Of a stretch of 64,000 nucleotides of DNA, positions 21,389 to 33,480 are shown in pieces. How positions within the stretch are numbered: the stretch's first letter is position 1; each line of letters starts with the position of its first letter. The notes below the pieces were generated by a model. That model searched no databases. It worked only from the letters and a program-made list of their open reading frames with translations, and was not told the origin of the DNA. The stretch spans positions 49,786,501 to 49,850,500 of the forward strand of contig NC_073637.1 in NCBI RefSeq assembly GCF_029407905.1. The letters run 5' to 3'. The DNA is from Bubalus kerabau (Eukaryota > Chordata > Mammalia > Artiodactyla > Bovidae). The position numbers and the translations under genes were made by a program.

Positions 21389-23165
21389 TCTTTGCCTGAT
21401 ACCAAATGACCTAGTATTGAAAAATCAACATTTGGCCACAACAAAGGCAGGAACCAAATATTGCCATTATTGGACAAACTATTTGGATATAAATTTGAAC
21501 CTGAAATTTTACTTTGAAAATTATTATATTATTAACTTTTAAAAATAATCATTGAAAATTCTCTTGATCTTAGAGTGCAGGAACAGTAATGTCTCAGCAT
21601 TGCTAGCTGCTGTTTTTTTTTCCTCCTCAGGTCACTCAAACACTGGACATTTTCCAGGCCAAATAGACATTCAGTTGCAGTAGGGGATTAATTTATTTTT
21701 CTTTATTTTTTCATAGTCTTCGTATTCTTTATTACACCTGGATCAAATATAATTTATATGTTGTTGTACACAATTGTGAAGCTCTTTCTTCATGAAATTT
21801 TGATGAAGCCAAGTTGACATAAGTATGATTTATTCTTGCAAGGTATGACTAATTCCCAAACAAGACTTTTCATGAAAGATTCATGTCCTAAATGGAATTA
21901 AATAGGTAAATATTAAATACAATTCATAAAGCTTATTTTGTTTAATTTCATAAACACTCATATTCTAATAATTCAGTAAAGATATCTGTCATGATATTAT
22001 TCTTCCTTATATTCATATTTAAATATTTACAAACATTTGTTAACATCCATTAGCTCCAAAGGAATGCAATGTTCCCCTACTGTTACCCAGCTAACATATT
22101 CCTTAAATAAGTAATTTCCCAAAATAAATAATTTAAAGCAACTTAGGTAGACTGGTTTGCATTGAGAGCCTATTAGTCCTTCACTAAGATCCTCTAAACT
22201 CCATCTGGGACCTGCTTACTGTGAATTTATATATATAAAGGAAGGTGTTACAAAGGTTGGTTCTGCTGCCATATTTTAAAAAAACATTTTATGGTTTTCA
22301 AATTATAAAAATAACACAGGCCTAGTATAACAAGAGGAACAATAGAACAACACAAGACAGTCATCTCCTCTTCCTTGCCAAAATAATACATAATAATCTA
22401 CTGGGTACCCTTCTGTGATTTTTTTCATATTCACATACTCATTTGCATGTACATCTGCATACATATTTAGAGATTTTTGTCACTTTGCTATTCAAAAATG
22501 AAATCATATTTTATCACTTCTGTCTATTTTAGTTTTCTCACCCAATGATCTTTGTAAAAATCCTCTCCACACATATTCTGAGTTAATTGGCATAGTACTT
22601 TTTCATTATTTTTAATGACTGCATGAAATTTCCCACAAAATCCCGCATGTAACCTAATGGATATGACACAAACTGTGAATTGACAATATCTCTTCTCTTT
22701 TCTTTAGTAGTAGAATCCTAATTTCATTCTGGACAGTAGTGCGCCCAGAAAAGAGAATCCATGTCCCAGACTCTGTGCAGTTAAGTATAGTCATTAAGTT
22801 TTAGCCAAAGATATGTTAAGTATAAATGTTACAACGGACTTCTGGGAAAGCTGCTTAAAGGAAATTGGTTTCATTTGGTGGTGGGCACTTCTGTTTGTTT
22901 TTTTTTTTTTTCCATCATCTTTCTAACCACTTCCAGGATTTGGATGTGATAAAGTGGACTTTGTAGCCTATTTTAGAGCAAGAGGTAAATGAGAGGATGG
23001 AGGCCATGTGCTAAGCTAGCAAAGTAGAAAAGAGAAAGAGCCTGGGCCATAGGTGACTATGAAACTGCCTTTCCAAATCTAGCCTTTTTACCTCTGAGCT
23101 TGTTTTACATAAGAAGAAAAGTAAACTTCTATTGTAGTTTAAAAATATTATTTTTGATTTCTTTT
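21389..23165. other. Unassigned intergenic stretch
   Basis: The sequence is A/T-rich. About 22270-22640 resembles a very old LINE-like repeat but cannot be assigned. No genes are seen. Confidence 0.45.
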
Positions 23166-23387
23166 CATTTTTGAAACTGTATTTTTTTTTAGAGCAGTAT
23201 TAGGTTTATAGCAAAATTTAAAGGAAAATACAGAGATTCCCCATGTAGCTCTTGCCTTCACACATGCAGAGCCTCCTCCAGTATCAATACCACTCACCAG
23301 AATGGTACATTTTTTTCACCCAAGAAGAACCCTATATCGAAACATTTTTTCTTTTATATACAGCCCTACCCAAACATTGACAGACTA
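23166..23387 (-). mobile_element. Old L1 3' UTR fragment
   Basis: The sequence TTAGAGCAGTATTAGGTTTA followed by GAGATTCCCCATGTAGCTC and CACTCACCAGAATGGTACAT matches the 3' end of older mammalian L1s. Confidence 0.6.
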
Positions 23388-23438
23388 AGTTAAAATGTAG
23401 TTAAACCAAGTTAAACCTAGTTAAACTAAGTTAAAACT
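23388..23438 (+). repeat. Short tandem repeat based on AGTTAAA
   Basis: Five imperfect units of about 10 bp (AAGTTAAA plus 2-3 variable bases) are present. The last one is the left target duplication of the adjoining SINE pair. Confidence 0.85.
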
Positions 23439-23958
23439 GTGTGTGTGTACTCAGTCCCTCACTCCGAATGGACTCTTTGCCACCCCATAGACTGTAGCCC
23501 ACCAAGCTCCTCTGCCCATGGGATCCTCCAGGCAAGAACACTGGAGTAGATTGCCATTTCCTTCTCCAATGCATGAAAATGAAAAGGGAAAGTGAAGCCG
23601 CTCAGTCGTTCCGACTCTTAGTGACCCCATGGACTGAAGCCTGCCAGGTTCCTCCGTCCATGGCATTTTCCAGGCAAAAGAGTGCTGGAGTGGGGTGCCA
23701 TTGCTTGCTCCGGTTGTAAGGGCATGCAAGTATGCTGTTGTTTGTTGTAGCTGTTGTTTAGTCACTAAGTTGTGTTCGACTCCTACGATTCCATGGACTG
23801 TAGCCCTCCAGGCTCCTCTGTCCATGAGATATCCTAGGCAAGAATACTGGAGTGGGTTGCCATTTCCTTTTTCTGGGGATCTTCCTGACTCAGGGATCGA
23901 ACTCCTGTCTCCTGCATCACAGGCTGGTTCCTTTACTGCTGAGCCATCACAGAAGCCC
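23439..23958 (-). mobile_element. Nested BOV-A2-like and Bov-tA SINE pair
   Basis: A reverse BOV-A2-like dimer (about 23443-23712) is followed by a reverse Bov-tA (about 23745-23957) whose tRNA head ends at AAGCCC. The only outer duplication, AAGTTAAAACT at 23428-23438 and 23959-23969, encloses both, so the dimer probably inserted into the tail of the Bov-tA. Confidence 0.85.
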
Positions 23959-24112
23959 AAGTTAAAACTACTTGCCAGAATTAGAGAATTTTATCTTGGC
24001 AGATGTCTTTGATGAAACGTTGATGTTGGTTAGTTTTTGCCAATATAATTACCCTTTCTTTGAACAGTTTCAAAATCCTAGTTTATAAGTTTTTTTTTTT
24101 GAAATGTAAAAT

Positions 24113-25206
24113 CACTTCAGTCCAGTTGCTAAATCATGTCTGACTTTGTGATCCAATGGACTGCAGCACACCAGGCTTCCCTGTCCATCACCAGCTCCTG
24201 GAACTAGCTCAAACTCCTGTCCATACAGTTGGTGATGCCATCCAACCATCTCATCCTCTGTCGTCCCCTTCTCCTCCTGCCTTCAAACTTTCCCAGCATC
24301 AGGGTCTTTTCTAGTGAGTCAGTTCTTCGAATCAGGTGGCCAAAGTATTGGAGTTTCAGCTTCAGCGTCAGTCCTTCCAGTGAATATTCAGGACTGATTT
24401 CCTTTAGGATGGACTGGTTGGATCTCCTCGCTGTCCAAGGTACTCTCAAGAGTCTTCTCCAACACCACAGTTCAAAAGCATCAACTCTTTGATGCTCAGC
24501 TTTCTTTATGGTCCAACTCTCACATCTGTACATCTACTGGAAAAACCATAGCTCTGACTAGATGGAACTTCGTTGGCAAAGTAATGTTTCTGCTTTTTAA
24601 TAAGCTGTCTAGGTTGGTCATAACTTTTCTTCCCAGCAGCAAGCGTCTTTTAATTTCATGGCTGCATTCACCATCTGCAGTGATTTTGGAGCCCAAGAAA
24701 ATAAAGTCTGCCACTGTTTCCACTGTTTCTCCATCTATTTGCCGTGAAGTGATGGGACCAGATGCCGTGATCTTAGTTTTCTGAATGTTGAGTTTTAAGC
24801 CAACTTTTTCACTCTTCTCTTTCATTTTCATTAAGAAGCTCTTTTGTTTCTCTTCACTTTCTGCCATAAGGGTGATGTCATCTACATATCTGAGGTTATT
24901 GATATTTCTCCCAGCAGTCTTGATTCCAGCTTGTGCTTCATCCAGCCTGGCATTTCGCATGATGTACTCTGCATATAAGTTAAATAAGCAGGGTGACAGT
25001 ATATAGCCTTAACGTACTCCTTTCCTGATTTGGAACCAGTCTGTTGTTCCATGTCCAGTTCTAACTGTTGCTTCTTGATCTGCACACAGATTTTTCAGGA
25101 GGCAGATAAGGTGGTCTGGTATTCCCATCTCTTTCAGAATTTTCCACAGTTTGTTGTGATCCACACAGTCAGACTTCGGCGTAGTCAATAAAGCAGAAGT
25201 AGATGT
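24113..25206 (-). mobile_element. BovB 3' part
   Basis: About 1.1 kb of antisense BovB covers the reverse-transcriptase C-terminal half. The probable duplication AAATGTAAAAT / AAACGTAAAAT lies at 24102-24112 and 25207-25217. The frames 24520-24960 and 24204-24533 retain BovB peptides such as AGRNINNLRYVDDITLMAES (the catalytic YADD box altered to YVDD). Frameshifts are present. Confidence 0.93.
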
Positions 25207-26796
25207 AAACGTAAAATACTTTTTCAAATAAAATAAACTAAATTTTTTTACATTCTATAGAGGCTATCTTGACATTTGCTTATTTTGAAAGTATAAACAA
25301 TTTGATTTGAACTAACAGTGTCAGTTGGATGTATCTCCTGCTTGGAAAAGTTAGCTAAATATGAAGACCCTTAGCTGCTTGGGCAAGAAACATCAAGGAA
25401 ATGTTTGTGTCACCCAGCTGTCAATTAAAGGAAGCAAGCAAAATTTCTGTCTGTTGGCCTAGCTAGTACCATGGACTCTTCCTGAAATGATGAAGGAGAA
25501 ACTGTGTCTTAGAAAAAAAATCACAAGGGATTGCTCTTTGTCAAGGATATTTCTAAACCAGACAGTGATCAGCACATAATTCACCATTGGTTATCAGATG
25601 GCTGTTGTCAGGTGGGTGTAAAATTAGACTAGCAAATTTGCTTGCTAAATAGTTTATTTGAATGAAATTATACAGAGAAAAAATACTGCCATGTGAGGTA
25701 AGTTAAAAGGAATTAAGTATTTCACAATAGGTCTGAATAATGCTCTCCACTGGAGTTTCACTAACAAAGTGTTCAGTGGTATTAATTAAAGTAGTAAAAA
25801 CATACAATGGGAGAGAAAAGCAAAAAGTTGAAAAGTGGTAGCAATGTGCAAAATGTTGTACTTTGATACATGCGTAATAAATAAACCATCATTTGAAATT
25901 TAATGAAATCATAACTGAAACTGCCAGAGAAGTTCATGCTGTATGGGGTCATTTTTTTTTAACCTATCAAAGCATTTTTAGAAGATTAATGAATCCTTAT
26001 AAAATTACTCTAGGTAACCAAATATTATTACTATTACCTAAAGGAGTTTAAAAATTGAGAATTATGTCAAATATGGCATTAAAGGATTTTCTAAAAACAT
26101 TATTTATTTATATTAAACAAAATTTTGAAGACAACCCTTTCACTCACAGTTTAGTATATATTTTTAAGCAGCAGGGAGACTTCAGGGCAGAAACTGAATT
26201 TCTGGTGGCAAGAAATTAAACAGGCTTTAAATATTTCAGTAGAATACTATTTCAAAGTCTTGTATTTATAACTGAATTACACCAATACAAGGTATTAATT
26301 ACATGATATTATACCAAATAAAAGTCACTCTTAGAATCTGTGCTAATGTTTTCAATGGGACTCATTTTCTTTTAATATTAGTTGGTAGGTCATACATCAA
26401 AATACTGGAATGAGAAGATCAAATATCATTTAAAAAACTATTATTATTTTAACAAACATATAGAAAATACCTACATGCTGATTCATAGGTAATATAATTC
26501 ATAGTATTATTTTCTTTTCATTGGCTCTCTCTTTACCCTCTCTATTGTGACTTTTCATAATACTGAACAAACCATTTGGTTCTTCATAGTATAACCTCCC
26601 TTAATCTCATTCCACATAAGTATACAGAAGAAGGCATATGATTTAAATCAATCTAAGATTAAAGAGAAAGACTTTTTTCCCCATAGTTGGGGAATAGGTT
26701 TTATTTTTCTTACAAGAATTATAAAAATGAAGTGTACTGTGTTCTTTAGTACTAGCAGCTATTTTGAGGTTATAGGGGTGGCTAGCCAATTCGTGT
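25207..26796. other. Unassigned intergenic stretch
   Basis: The sequence is A/T-rich and unique. No repeat, RNA or coding signal is recognised. Confidence 0.5.
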
Positions 26797-27041
26797 TGTT
26801 GTTCAGTCGCTAAGTTGTGTCCAACTCTTTGAGACCCCATGGACTGCAGCATGCCAGGCTTCTCTGTCCTCTAATATCTCCTGGAGTTTGCCCAAACTCA
26901 TGTCCATTGAGTTGGTGATGCCATCCAAACAAGTGATCCTCTGTCATCCCCTTCTCCTCTTGCCTTCAATCTTTCCTAGCATCAGGGTCTTTTCTAGTGA
27001 GTTGGCTCTTCCCATCAGGTGGCCAGAGTATTGGAGCTTCA
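26797..27041 (-). mobile_element. BovB 3' end fragment
   Basis: About 245 bp of antisense BovB runs from GTTCAGTCGCTAAGTTGTG to CCAGAGTATTGGAGCTTCAG, with an internal deletion relative to the other copies. Confidence 0.88.
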
Positions 27042-27179
27042 GCCAGGGTGTGGACAGAACCAAAACATGACAGAAGACAGACAAGAGACTCATAAAAATG
27101 TAGAACTGGAGTCTTTATGCTGCTTCATTTGTAGTGTACATATCTCTAGACATTTAATTGTGTGGCAGAATACATTTCC

Positions 27180-27285
27180 TTCTTTTTTAATTAATTTATT
27201 TTTTAATTGAAGGATAATTGCTTTACAGAATTTTGTTTTCTGTCAAACATCAGCATGAGCCAGCCATAGGTATACATATGTCCTT
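27180..27285 (-). mobile_element. L1 3' end fragment
   Basis: A short antisense L1 tail (TTGAAGGATAATTGCTTTAC, then AGCCAGCCATAGGTATACAT) is flanked by a possible short duplication TCCTTCTT. Confidence 0.7.
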
Positions 27286-27289
27286 CTTG

Positions 27290-27929
27290 TTTAAAATAAT
27301 TTAAACTGATTTTTGTTTACTTATTTATTTTTGGTTGCTCATAGCCCAAACTGATGGGCTAACCTAACCGATGGACTGTTTGTTAAATCTAGACAACAAA
27401 ATCTATTTTTAAAGGAAAAATAATATTACCTGTATAATGTTTTACCTTAAAGACATTTAGGATGTTCTGTATATGTTCTTGTTTTATCCCAGATACCATC
27501 GTGAAGAGGCTGGAATGCAGAAGTGTTGCTATTAGCTGCTTTCAAGTATCTCCCAAAGGCATCTTTTCATTTCTAGTTAAATATTAAGCAAAGTGTTTAG
27601 CGTTTTAAGCCAAATGATTTTCTTTGGTCAAGCAAATATTTGTGAACTTCTAAAGAGTGTGTGAATTTAATTCACAACTTCAGTTTTGCCCCATTTGTGT
27701 GTTGTTTTTTCTGGCTTTGCTTATGTTTGAGTTTTGTTCCCCGGCCTTGTTCAATTGTGATGGCGCTATGTGTTCTTTTAGAGGGGAGGAGATGAGACAG
27801 CGCTTGCCCTTTCCTCTCATTTCCAGAGTAGCGTGTTTCTGATCCTTCCTTATAACTGAGTAGTGTTAAGTAGACTTCCTGCTTCTCTCTATACCCTCTT
27901 ACTTATGACACCCTAACAATGGAGTTAGG
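27290..27929. other. Unassigned intergenic stretch
   Basis: No gene or named repeat is recognised. Confidence 0.45.
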
Positions 27930-28421
27930 GTTAAAAAGCAGAGATGTTACTTTGTCAACAAAAGTCCATCTAGTCAAGGCTATGGTTTTCTCAGTGGTCA
28001 TGTATGGTTGTGAGAGTTGGACTACAAAGAAAGCTGAGTGCCAAAGAATTGATACTTTTGAACTGTGGTGTTGGAGAAGACTCTTGAGAGTCCCTTTGAC
28101 TGTGGGGAGATCCAACCAGTCCATCCTAAAGGAGATCAGTCCTGGGTGTTCATTGGAAGGACTGATGTTGAAGCTGAAACTCCAATACTTTGGCCACCTG
28201 ATGCGAGGAGCTGACTCATTTGAAAAGACCCTGATGCTGGGAAAGATTGAAGGCAGCAGGAGAAATGGACAACAGAGGATGAGATGGTTAGATGGCATCA
28301 CTGACTCAATGGACATGGGTTTGGGTGGACTTGGGGAGTTGGTGATGGACAGGGAGGCCTGGTGTGCTGCGGTTCATGGGGCCGCAAAGAGTCGGACACG
28401 ACTGAGCGACTGAACTGACTA
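27930..28421 (+). mobile_element. BovB 3' end with open C-terminal frame
   Basis: Sense BovB ends in GACTGAGCGACTGAACTGAC. One frame (27919-28413) is open for about 160 codons and reads the ORF2 C-terminal domain (FELWCWRRLLRVPL, then LKLQYFGHLM, then DREAWCAAVHG). It is a 5'-truncated copy. Confidence 0.93.
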
Positions 28422-29539
28422 ATCCAATGTTTGGGGAGGACTTGTAACCATCCCGTAACAGGGGATGAAAGGCGAAAAGGAGATTTTTATGTTCCTTTCC
28501 TAGAAAATAATCTACACAGATGAGATAAAAGCATACACCCTTACAGGCTCCCACTGAAAATTTTATTAAAAATGGTGGTTTATTTGTTCCTAATGGTTAC
28601 CAAAGAAGAACCATCCTTCACTTGTATGTCATGAGCATATAGTTACTTCCCAGAGGGACAGTAAATAGAAAGGTCAGAGGACTTTCTACCCTCTTCCTTC
28701 ATACCGAGGCTGGAACCGAGGCTAAGTTGGCCCTATAGAGGTTGCCTAAAAGCCCCTGCTCAACTCAGACTGTCAAGATGTCCAAAGGAAACTTGCCTTC
28801 CGTAGAGGGCTGGAAAAAGCCAACAACTGAACAGGAATAAATTGACGTTCAAAAAAAAAACAAAACCCTTTGGCTCATCCTAATACTGAGTAGGAATAAA
28901 CTGACATTTTAAGAAATTCTTTGCTTCAACTTTGGTGTCTATTTTATTGCATTGAAGGGTATTTACGTAAGTCTTAGCCAAGTGAGAGGAAACAGCTCTA
29001 ATACTGTGAGTATTAGAAACAGCTCTAATGCTGGGTCTAAGGCATGGACTGGTCACAGTCTGACACTCACTGGGCTGTGTTTTCCAAGTGGGTTGAGTTA
29101 CCATGCCACAAAAGCAGACCCAGTCAGACTGTTTATTTTTTTCATTTTTTCACTCATGTATGGCAGGCTCTCCTTTGGTTCTTGTCCCCATGTGGTAATC
29201 AACCGTGGACAGGGCCCACAGCTTGCTTTGGAAGGTCCTTGCCATCCTCTCTCTGTGCCTCTGACTAAATCTGAAATATTTCCAGCCAATATAGAACTTT
29301 GCTGAAAACTTTAGTTCCTTGGATAGAGAGAATGAAGAACATATTGTTGGGAATATAGGGTAAATTTGTCTTTTCCAGTATATGAATATCGATAGTGAAA
29401 ATAATAACCACAACATCAAAACTGCCTTTTGGAGGGCTGCAAAAGTACAACTGAATGGTTGTGAGCAACCTTCTTTGGATGATCAAATATGTTTAGTGTT
29501 GTTTAATTTCTTCTGTATGTTGCAGGCTTGTTTTGGTCT
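28422..29539. other. Unassigned intergenic stretch
   Basis: The sequence is largely unique. A small tandem duplication (AAACAGCTCTAATACTG and AAACAGCTCTAATGCTG) occurs at about 28990-29035. No genes are recognised. Confidence 0.5.
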
Positions 29540-29609
29540 TATTTTTTTAGGATCTTGAAGAGGAAGATTAGGTTATTGATTTGAGATATATCATCTTTTA
29601 TAATGTATA

Positions 29610-31210
29610 CAGTTCAGTTCAGTTCAGTTCAGTCACTCAGTCATGTCCGACTCTTTGCCACCCCATGAATCACAGCACGCCAGGCCTCCCTGTCCATCAC
29701 CAACTCCCAGAGTTCACTCAGACTCACGTCTATCGAGTCAGTGATGCCATCCAGCCATCTTATCCTCTGTCATCCCCTTCTCCTCCTGCCCCCAAGCCCT
29801 CCCAGCATCAGAGTCTTCTCCAATGAGTCAACTCTTCGCATGAGGTGGCCAAAGTACTGGAGTTTCAGCTTTAGCATCATTCCTTCCAAAGAAATCCCAG
29901 GGCTGATCTCCTTCAGAATGGACTGGTTGGATCTCCTTGCAGTCCAAGGGACTCTCAAGAGTCTTCTCCAACACCACAGTTCAAAAGCATCAATTCTTCG
30001 GTGCTCAGCTTTCTTCACAGTCCAACTCTCACATCCATGCATGACCACTGGAAAAACCATAGCCTTGACTAGACGGATCTTTGTTGGCAAAGTAATGTCT
30101 CTGCTTTTGAATATGCTATCTAGGTTGGTCATAACTTTCCTTCCAAGGAGTAAGCGTCTTTTAATTTCATGGCTGCAGTCACCATCTACAGTGATTTTGG
30201 AGCCCAGAAAAATAAAGTCTGACACTGTTTCCACTGTTTCCCCATCTATTTCCCATGAAGTGATGGGACCAGATGCCATGATCTTCGTTTTCTGAATGTT
30301 GAGCTTTAAGCCAACTTTTTCACTCTCCTCTTTCATTTTCATCAAGAGGCTTTTTAGTTCCTCTTCACTTTCTGCCATAAGGGTGGTGTCATCTGCATAT
30401 CTGAGGTTATTGATATTTCTCCCGGCAATCTTGATTTCAGCCTGTGCTTCTTCCAGCCCAGCGTTTCTCATGATGTACTCTGCATATAAGTTAAATAAGC
30501 AGGGTGACAATGTACAGCCTTGACGTACTCCTTTTCCTATTTGGAACCAGTCTGTTGTTCCATGTCCAGTTCTAACTGTTGCTTCCTGACCTGCACACAG
30601 GTTTCTCAAGAGGCAGGTCAGGTGGTCTGGTATTCCCATCTCTTTCAGAATTTCCCACAGTTTATTGTGATCCACACAGTCAAAGGCTTTGGCATAGTCA
30701 ATAAAGCAAAAATAGATATTTTTCTGGAACTCTCTTGCTTTTTTGATGATCCAGTGGATGTTGGCAATTTGACCTCTGGTTCCTCTGCCTTTTCTAAAAC
30801 CAGCTTGAACATCTGCAAGTTCACGGTTCACGTATTGCTGAAGCCTGGCTTGGAGAATTTTGAGCATTACTTTACTAGCGTGTGAGATGAGTGCAATCAT
30901 GGGGTAGTTTGAGCATTCGTTGGCATTGCCTTTCTTTGGGATTGGAATGAAAACTGACCTTTTCCAGTCCTGTGGCCACTGCTGAGTTTTCCAAATTTGC
31001 TGGCATATTGAGTGCAGTACTTTGACAGCATCATCTTTCAGGATGTGAAATAGCTCAGTTGGAATTCTATCACCTCCACTAGACCATCCCCGTGGAAAAG
31101 AAATGCAAAAAAGCAAAATGGCTGTCTGGGGAGGCCTTACAAATAGCTGTGAAAAGAAGAGAAGCGAAAAGCAAAGGAGAAAAGGAAAGATATAAGCATC
31201 TGAATGCAGA
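29610..31210 (-). mobile_element. Twin-primed BovB (5' inversion)
   Basis: Bases 29610-31080 are antisense BovB with (CAGTT)n tail at left. Bases 31081-31210 are an upstream part of BovB in the opposite orientation (ORF2 peptide KKCKKAKWLSGEALQIA on the plus strand). About 330 bp of BovB is missing at the junction, where AG is shared by both arms. Confidence 0.92.
29770..31080 (-). pseudogene. BovB reverse-transcriptase ORF, truncated
   Basis: This is one long open frame of about 437 BovB codons from SGGDRIPTELF through the RT motifs CFIDYAKAFDCVDHNKLWE and GVRQGCTLSPCLFNLYAEY to the catalytic LRYADDTTLMAES and the C-terminal FELWCWRRLL. It ends early at GGRRRRG followed by TGA. Other copies have CGA at that point, so a single C-to-T change removed the last part. 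The endonuclease half is absent through the 5' inversion, so the copy cannot be autonomous. Confidence 0.9.
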
Positions 31211-31390
31211 TATATCCATTTAGCTATAAACTTTCCTCTCAGTACTGTTGTAACTGTGTGCCATGAATTTTGACATTTTATATTAATATTTTCATATTCA
31301 TTCAGTTTCCTCTGAATAAATTCAGTGTGTTTTAAAAGTTCCCTTAAGATTTCCTCTTTGATCCATGGGTTATTAAAAGCATGTTGTATA

Positions 31391-31440
31391 CAATGTTATA
31401 AAGCAGTTATCCTTCAATTAAAAATAAATTTTAAAAGAAG
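31391..31440 (+). mobile_element. Minimal (~48-bp) L1 tail insertion
   Basis: The insert CAATGTTATAAAGCAGTTAT plus an A-rich end resembles the extreme L1 3' end. It sits between AGCATGTTGTATA (left) and AGCATTTTGTATA (right), a 13-bp duplication with one mismatch, and interrupts the old L1. Confidence 0.75.
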
Positions 31441-32083
31441 CATTTTGTATAGTTTTCAAGTATTTGGAAATTTTTCAGTTACCTTTATATTTTGACTTCC
31501 AGTTTGAATCTGTTCTGCTTGATGAACATGCTCTGAATGATTTTTTGAATGATTTTAATTTCTTTAAATTTGTTGAGGTTGGTTCCTCACTCAGGATATG
31601 ATTTCTGTGTTCCATGGGGTTCTGTGTATCTTGTTGGTATTGTGTGGAATGTTTTATAAATGTTGATTAGATCCTTTGATTGATGATTTTGCTGAATTCC
31701 TTTATATCCTTGCTGATTTCCTCTGTAGTTGTTCTATCAATTATTAAGAAAGGAGAGTTGACATCTCTAACTATGACTGTGAATGTGTCTATTCTTTGAG
31801 CTCTAAGAGTTTTTTCTCAACATAGTAAGTTCAGCTTTGTTGCTAGAACATACACATTTAGAATTGCTGTGTTTTTGGTGATTGACCATTTTATCATTAT
31901 ATATGTTCCTCCATCTTTGCTGATTATCTTAGCTCAGAATTCTCTTTATCTGATATTAATACAGCCAGTTCTGCTTTCTTTTGATTAATGATATATTTTC
32001 CCATAATTTTACTGTCAATGTGCTTATATCATTATATAAGTTTCTTTTAGACAGCCTATCAGGTTGTTTTTATCCATTCTACC

Positions 32084-32379
32084 ATTTTTTTAAAAACAAT
32101 TTTTCTTATTTATATTTGGCTGCTCTGGGTCTTTATTGCTTTGTGAGGGCTTTCTCTAGTTGTGGCGATCAGAGGCTACTCTTCATTGTGGTGCGTGGGC
32201 TTCTCGTTGCAGTGGCTTCTTTTGTTGGGGAGCATGAGCTCTAGGGCCCACTGGCTTCAGCAGTTGTGGCGCATGGGCTTAGTTGCCCTGAGGCACATGG
32301 TATCTACCTGGACCAGGGATTGAACCCATAGCTCCGGCACTGGTAGGTGGACTCCATCCACTGCGCCACTCCATCAGTG
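32084..32379 (-). mobile_element. CHR-type SINE
   Basis: This is a reverse-oriented copy starting with an A-tail complement and ending in the tRNA-like head. The duplication TTTTTATCCATTCTACC (32067-32083) / TTTTTATCCGTTCTTCC (32380-32396) has 15 of 17 matches. Confidence 0.92.
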
Positions 32380-32398
32380 TTTTTATCCGTTCTTCCAA

Positions 32399-33395
32399 CT
32401 CAGTTCAGTTGCTCAGTTGGGTCTGACTATTTGTGACCCCATGAACCGCAGCATGCCAGGCCTCCCTGTCCATCACCAACTCCCGGAGTTCACCCAAACT
32501 CATGTCCATCGAGTCAGTGATGCCATCTAACCATCTCATCCTCTGTCGCCCCCTTCTCCTCCTGCCTTCAATATTCCCAACATCAGGGTCTTTTCAAATA
32601 AGTCAGCTCTTCGCATCAGGTGGCCAAAGTACTGGAGTTTCAGTTTTAGCATCATTCCTTCCAAAGAAATCCCAGGGCTGACCTCCTTTAGAATGGACTG
32701 GTTGGATCTCCTTGCAGTCCAAGGGACTCTCAAGAGTCTTCTCCAACACCACAGTTCAAAAGCATCAATTCTTCGGCACTCAGCTTTCTTCACAGTCCAA
32801 CTCTCACATCCATACATGACTACTGGAAAAACCATAGCCTTAAATAGACGGACCTTTGTTGACAAAGTAATGTGTCTGCTTTTTAATATGCTGTCTAGGT
32901 TGGTCATAACTTTCCTTCCAAGGAGTGAGCACCTTTTAATTTCATGGCTTTAATCACCATCTGCAGTGATTTTTGGAGCCCAAGAAAATAAAGTCAGCCA
33001 CTGTTTCCCCATCTATTTGCCAAAGCAGAGATATTACTCTGCCCAGCGTTTCTCTTGATGTACTCTGCATATAAGTTAAATAAGCAGGGTGACAATATAC
33101 AGCCTTGACGTACTCCTTTTCCTGTTTGGAACCAGTCTATTGTTCCATGTCCAGTTCTAACTGTTGCTTCCTGACCTGCACACAGGTTTCTCAAGAGGCA
33201 GGTCAGGTGGTCTGGTATTCCCATCTCTTTCAGAATTTCCCACAGTTGATTGTGATCCACACAGTCAAAGGCTTTGGCATAGTCAATAAAGCAAAAATAG
33301 ATGTTTTTCTGTAACACTCTTGCTTTTTCAATGATCCAGTGGATATTGGCAATTTGACCTCTGGTTCCTCTGCCTTTTCTAAAACCAGCTTGAAA
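32399..33395 (-). mobile_element. BovB 3' part, nested
   Basis: About 1 kb of antisense BovB has a 9-bp duplication TTCTTCCAA at 32390-32398 and 33396-33404. The left copy overlaps the right target duplication of the CHR SINE, so BovB is the later arrival. An internal deletion removes the YADD region (near 33020-33040). Confidence 0.93.
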
Positions 33396-33480
33396 TTCTT
33401 CCAATATTGTATTTTAATATAGAACATTTATATTAATCTAATTATTGATATGTTTAGGCTGAAGACTACTATTTCATTTT

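Larger units (their letters stand above)
29540..33480 (-). mobile_element. Old L1 (ORF2 part) broken up by later insertions
   Basis: Antisense L1 ORF2 pieces are visible at about 29540-29609 (GGTTATTGATTTGAGATAT), 31211-31390, 31440-32083 and 33396-33480, in the correct relative order. Between them lie a BovB (29610-31210), a 48-bp L1 tail, a CHR SINE and a second BovB. The L1 is the oldest layer of the stack. Confidence 0.8.

Noticed and set aside
28825..28910. GGAATAAATTGACGTT / GGAATAAACTGACATT as target duplication of a retroinsertion
   Set aside because: The A-run lies on the left side directly after the first copy, inconsistent with either orientation of an A-tailed insert. A small local duplication is more likely.
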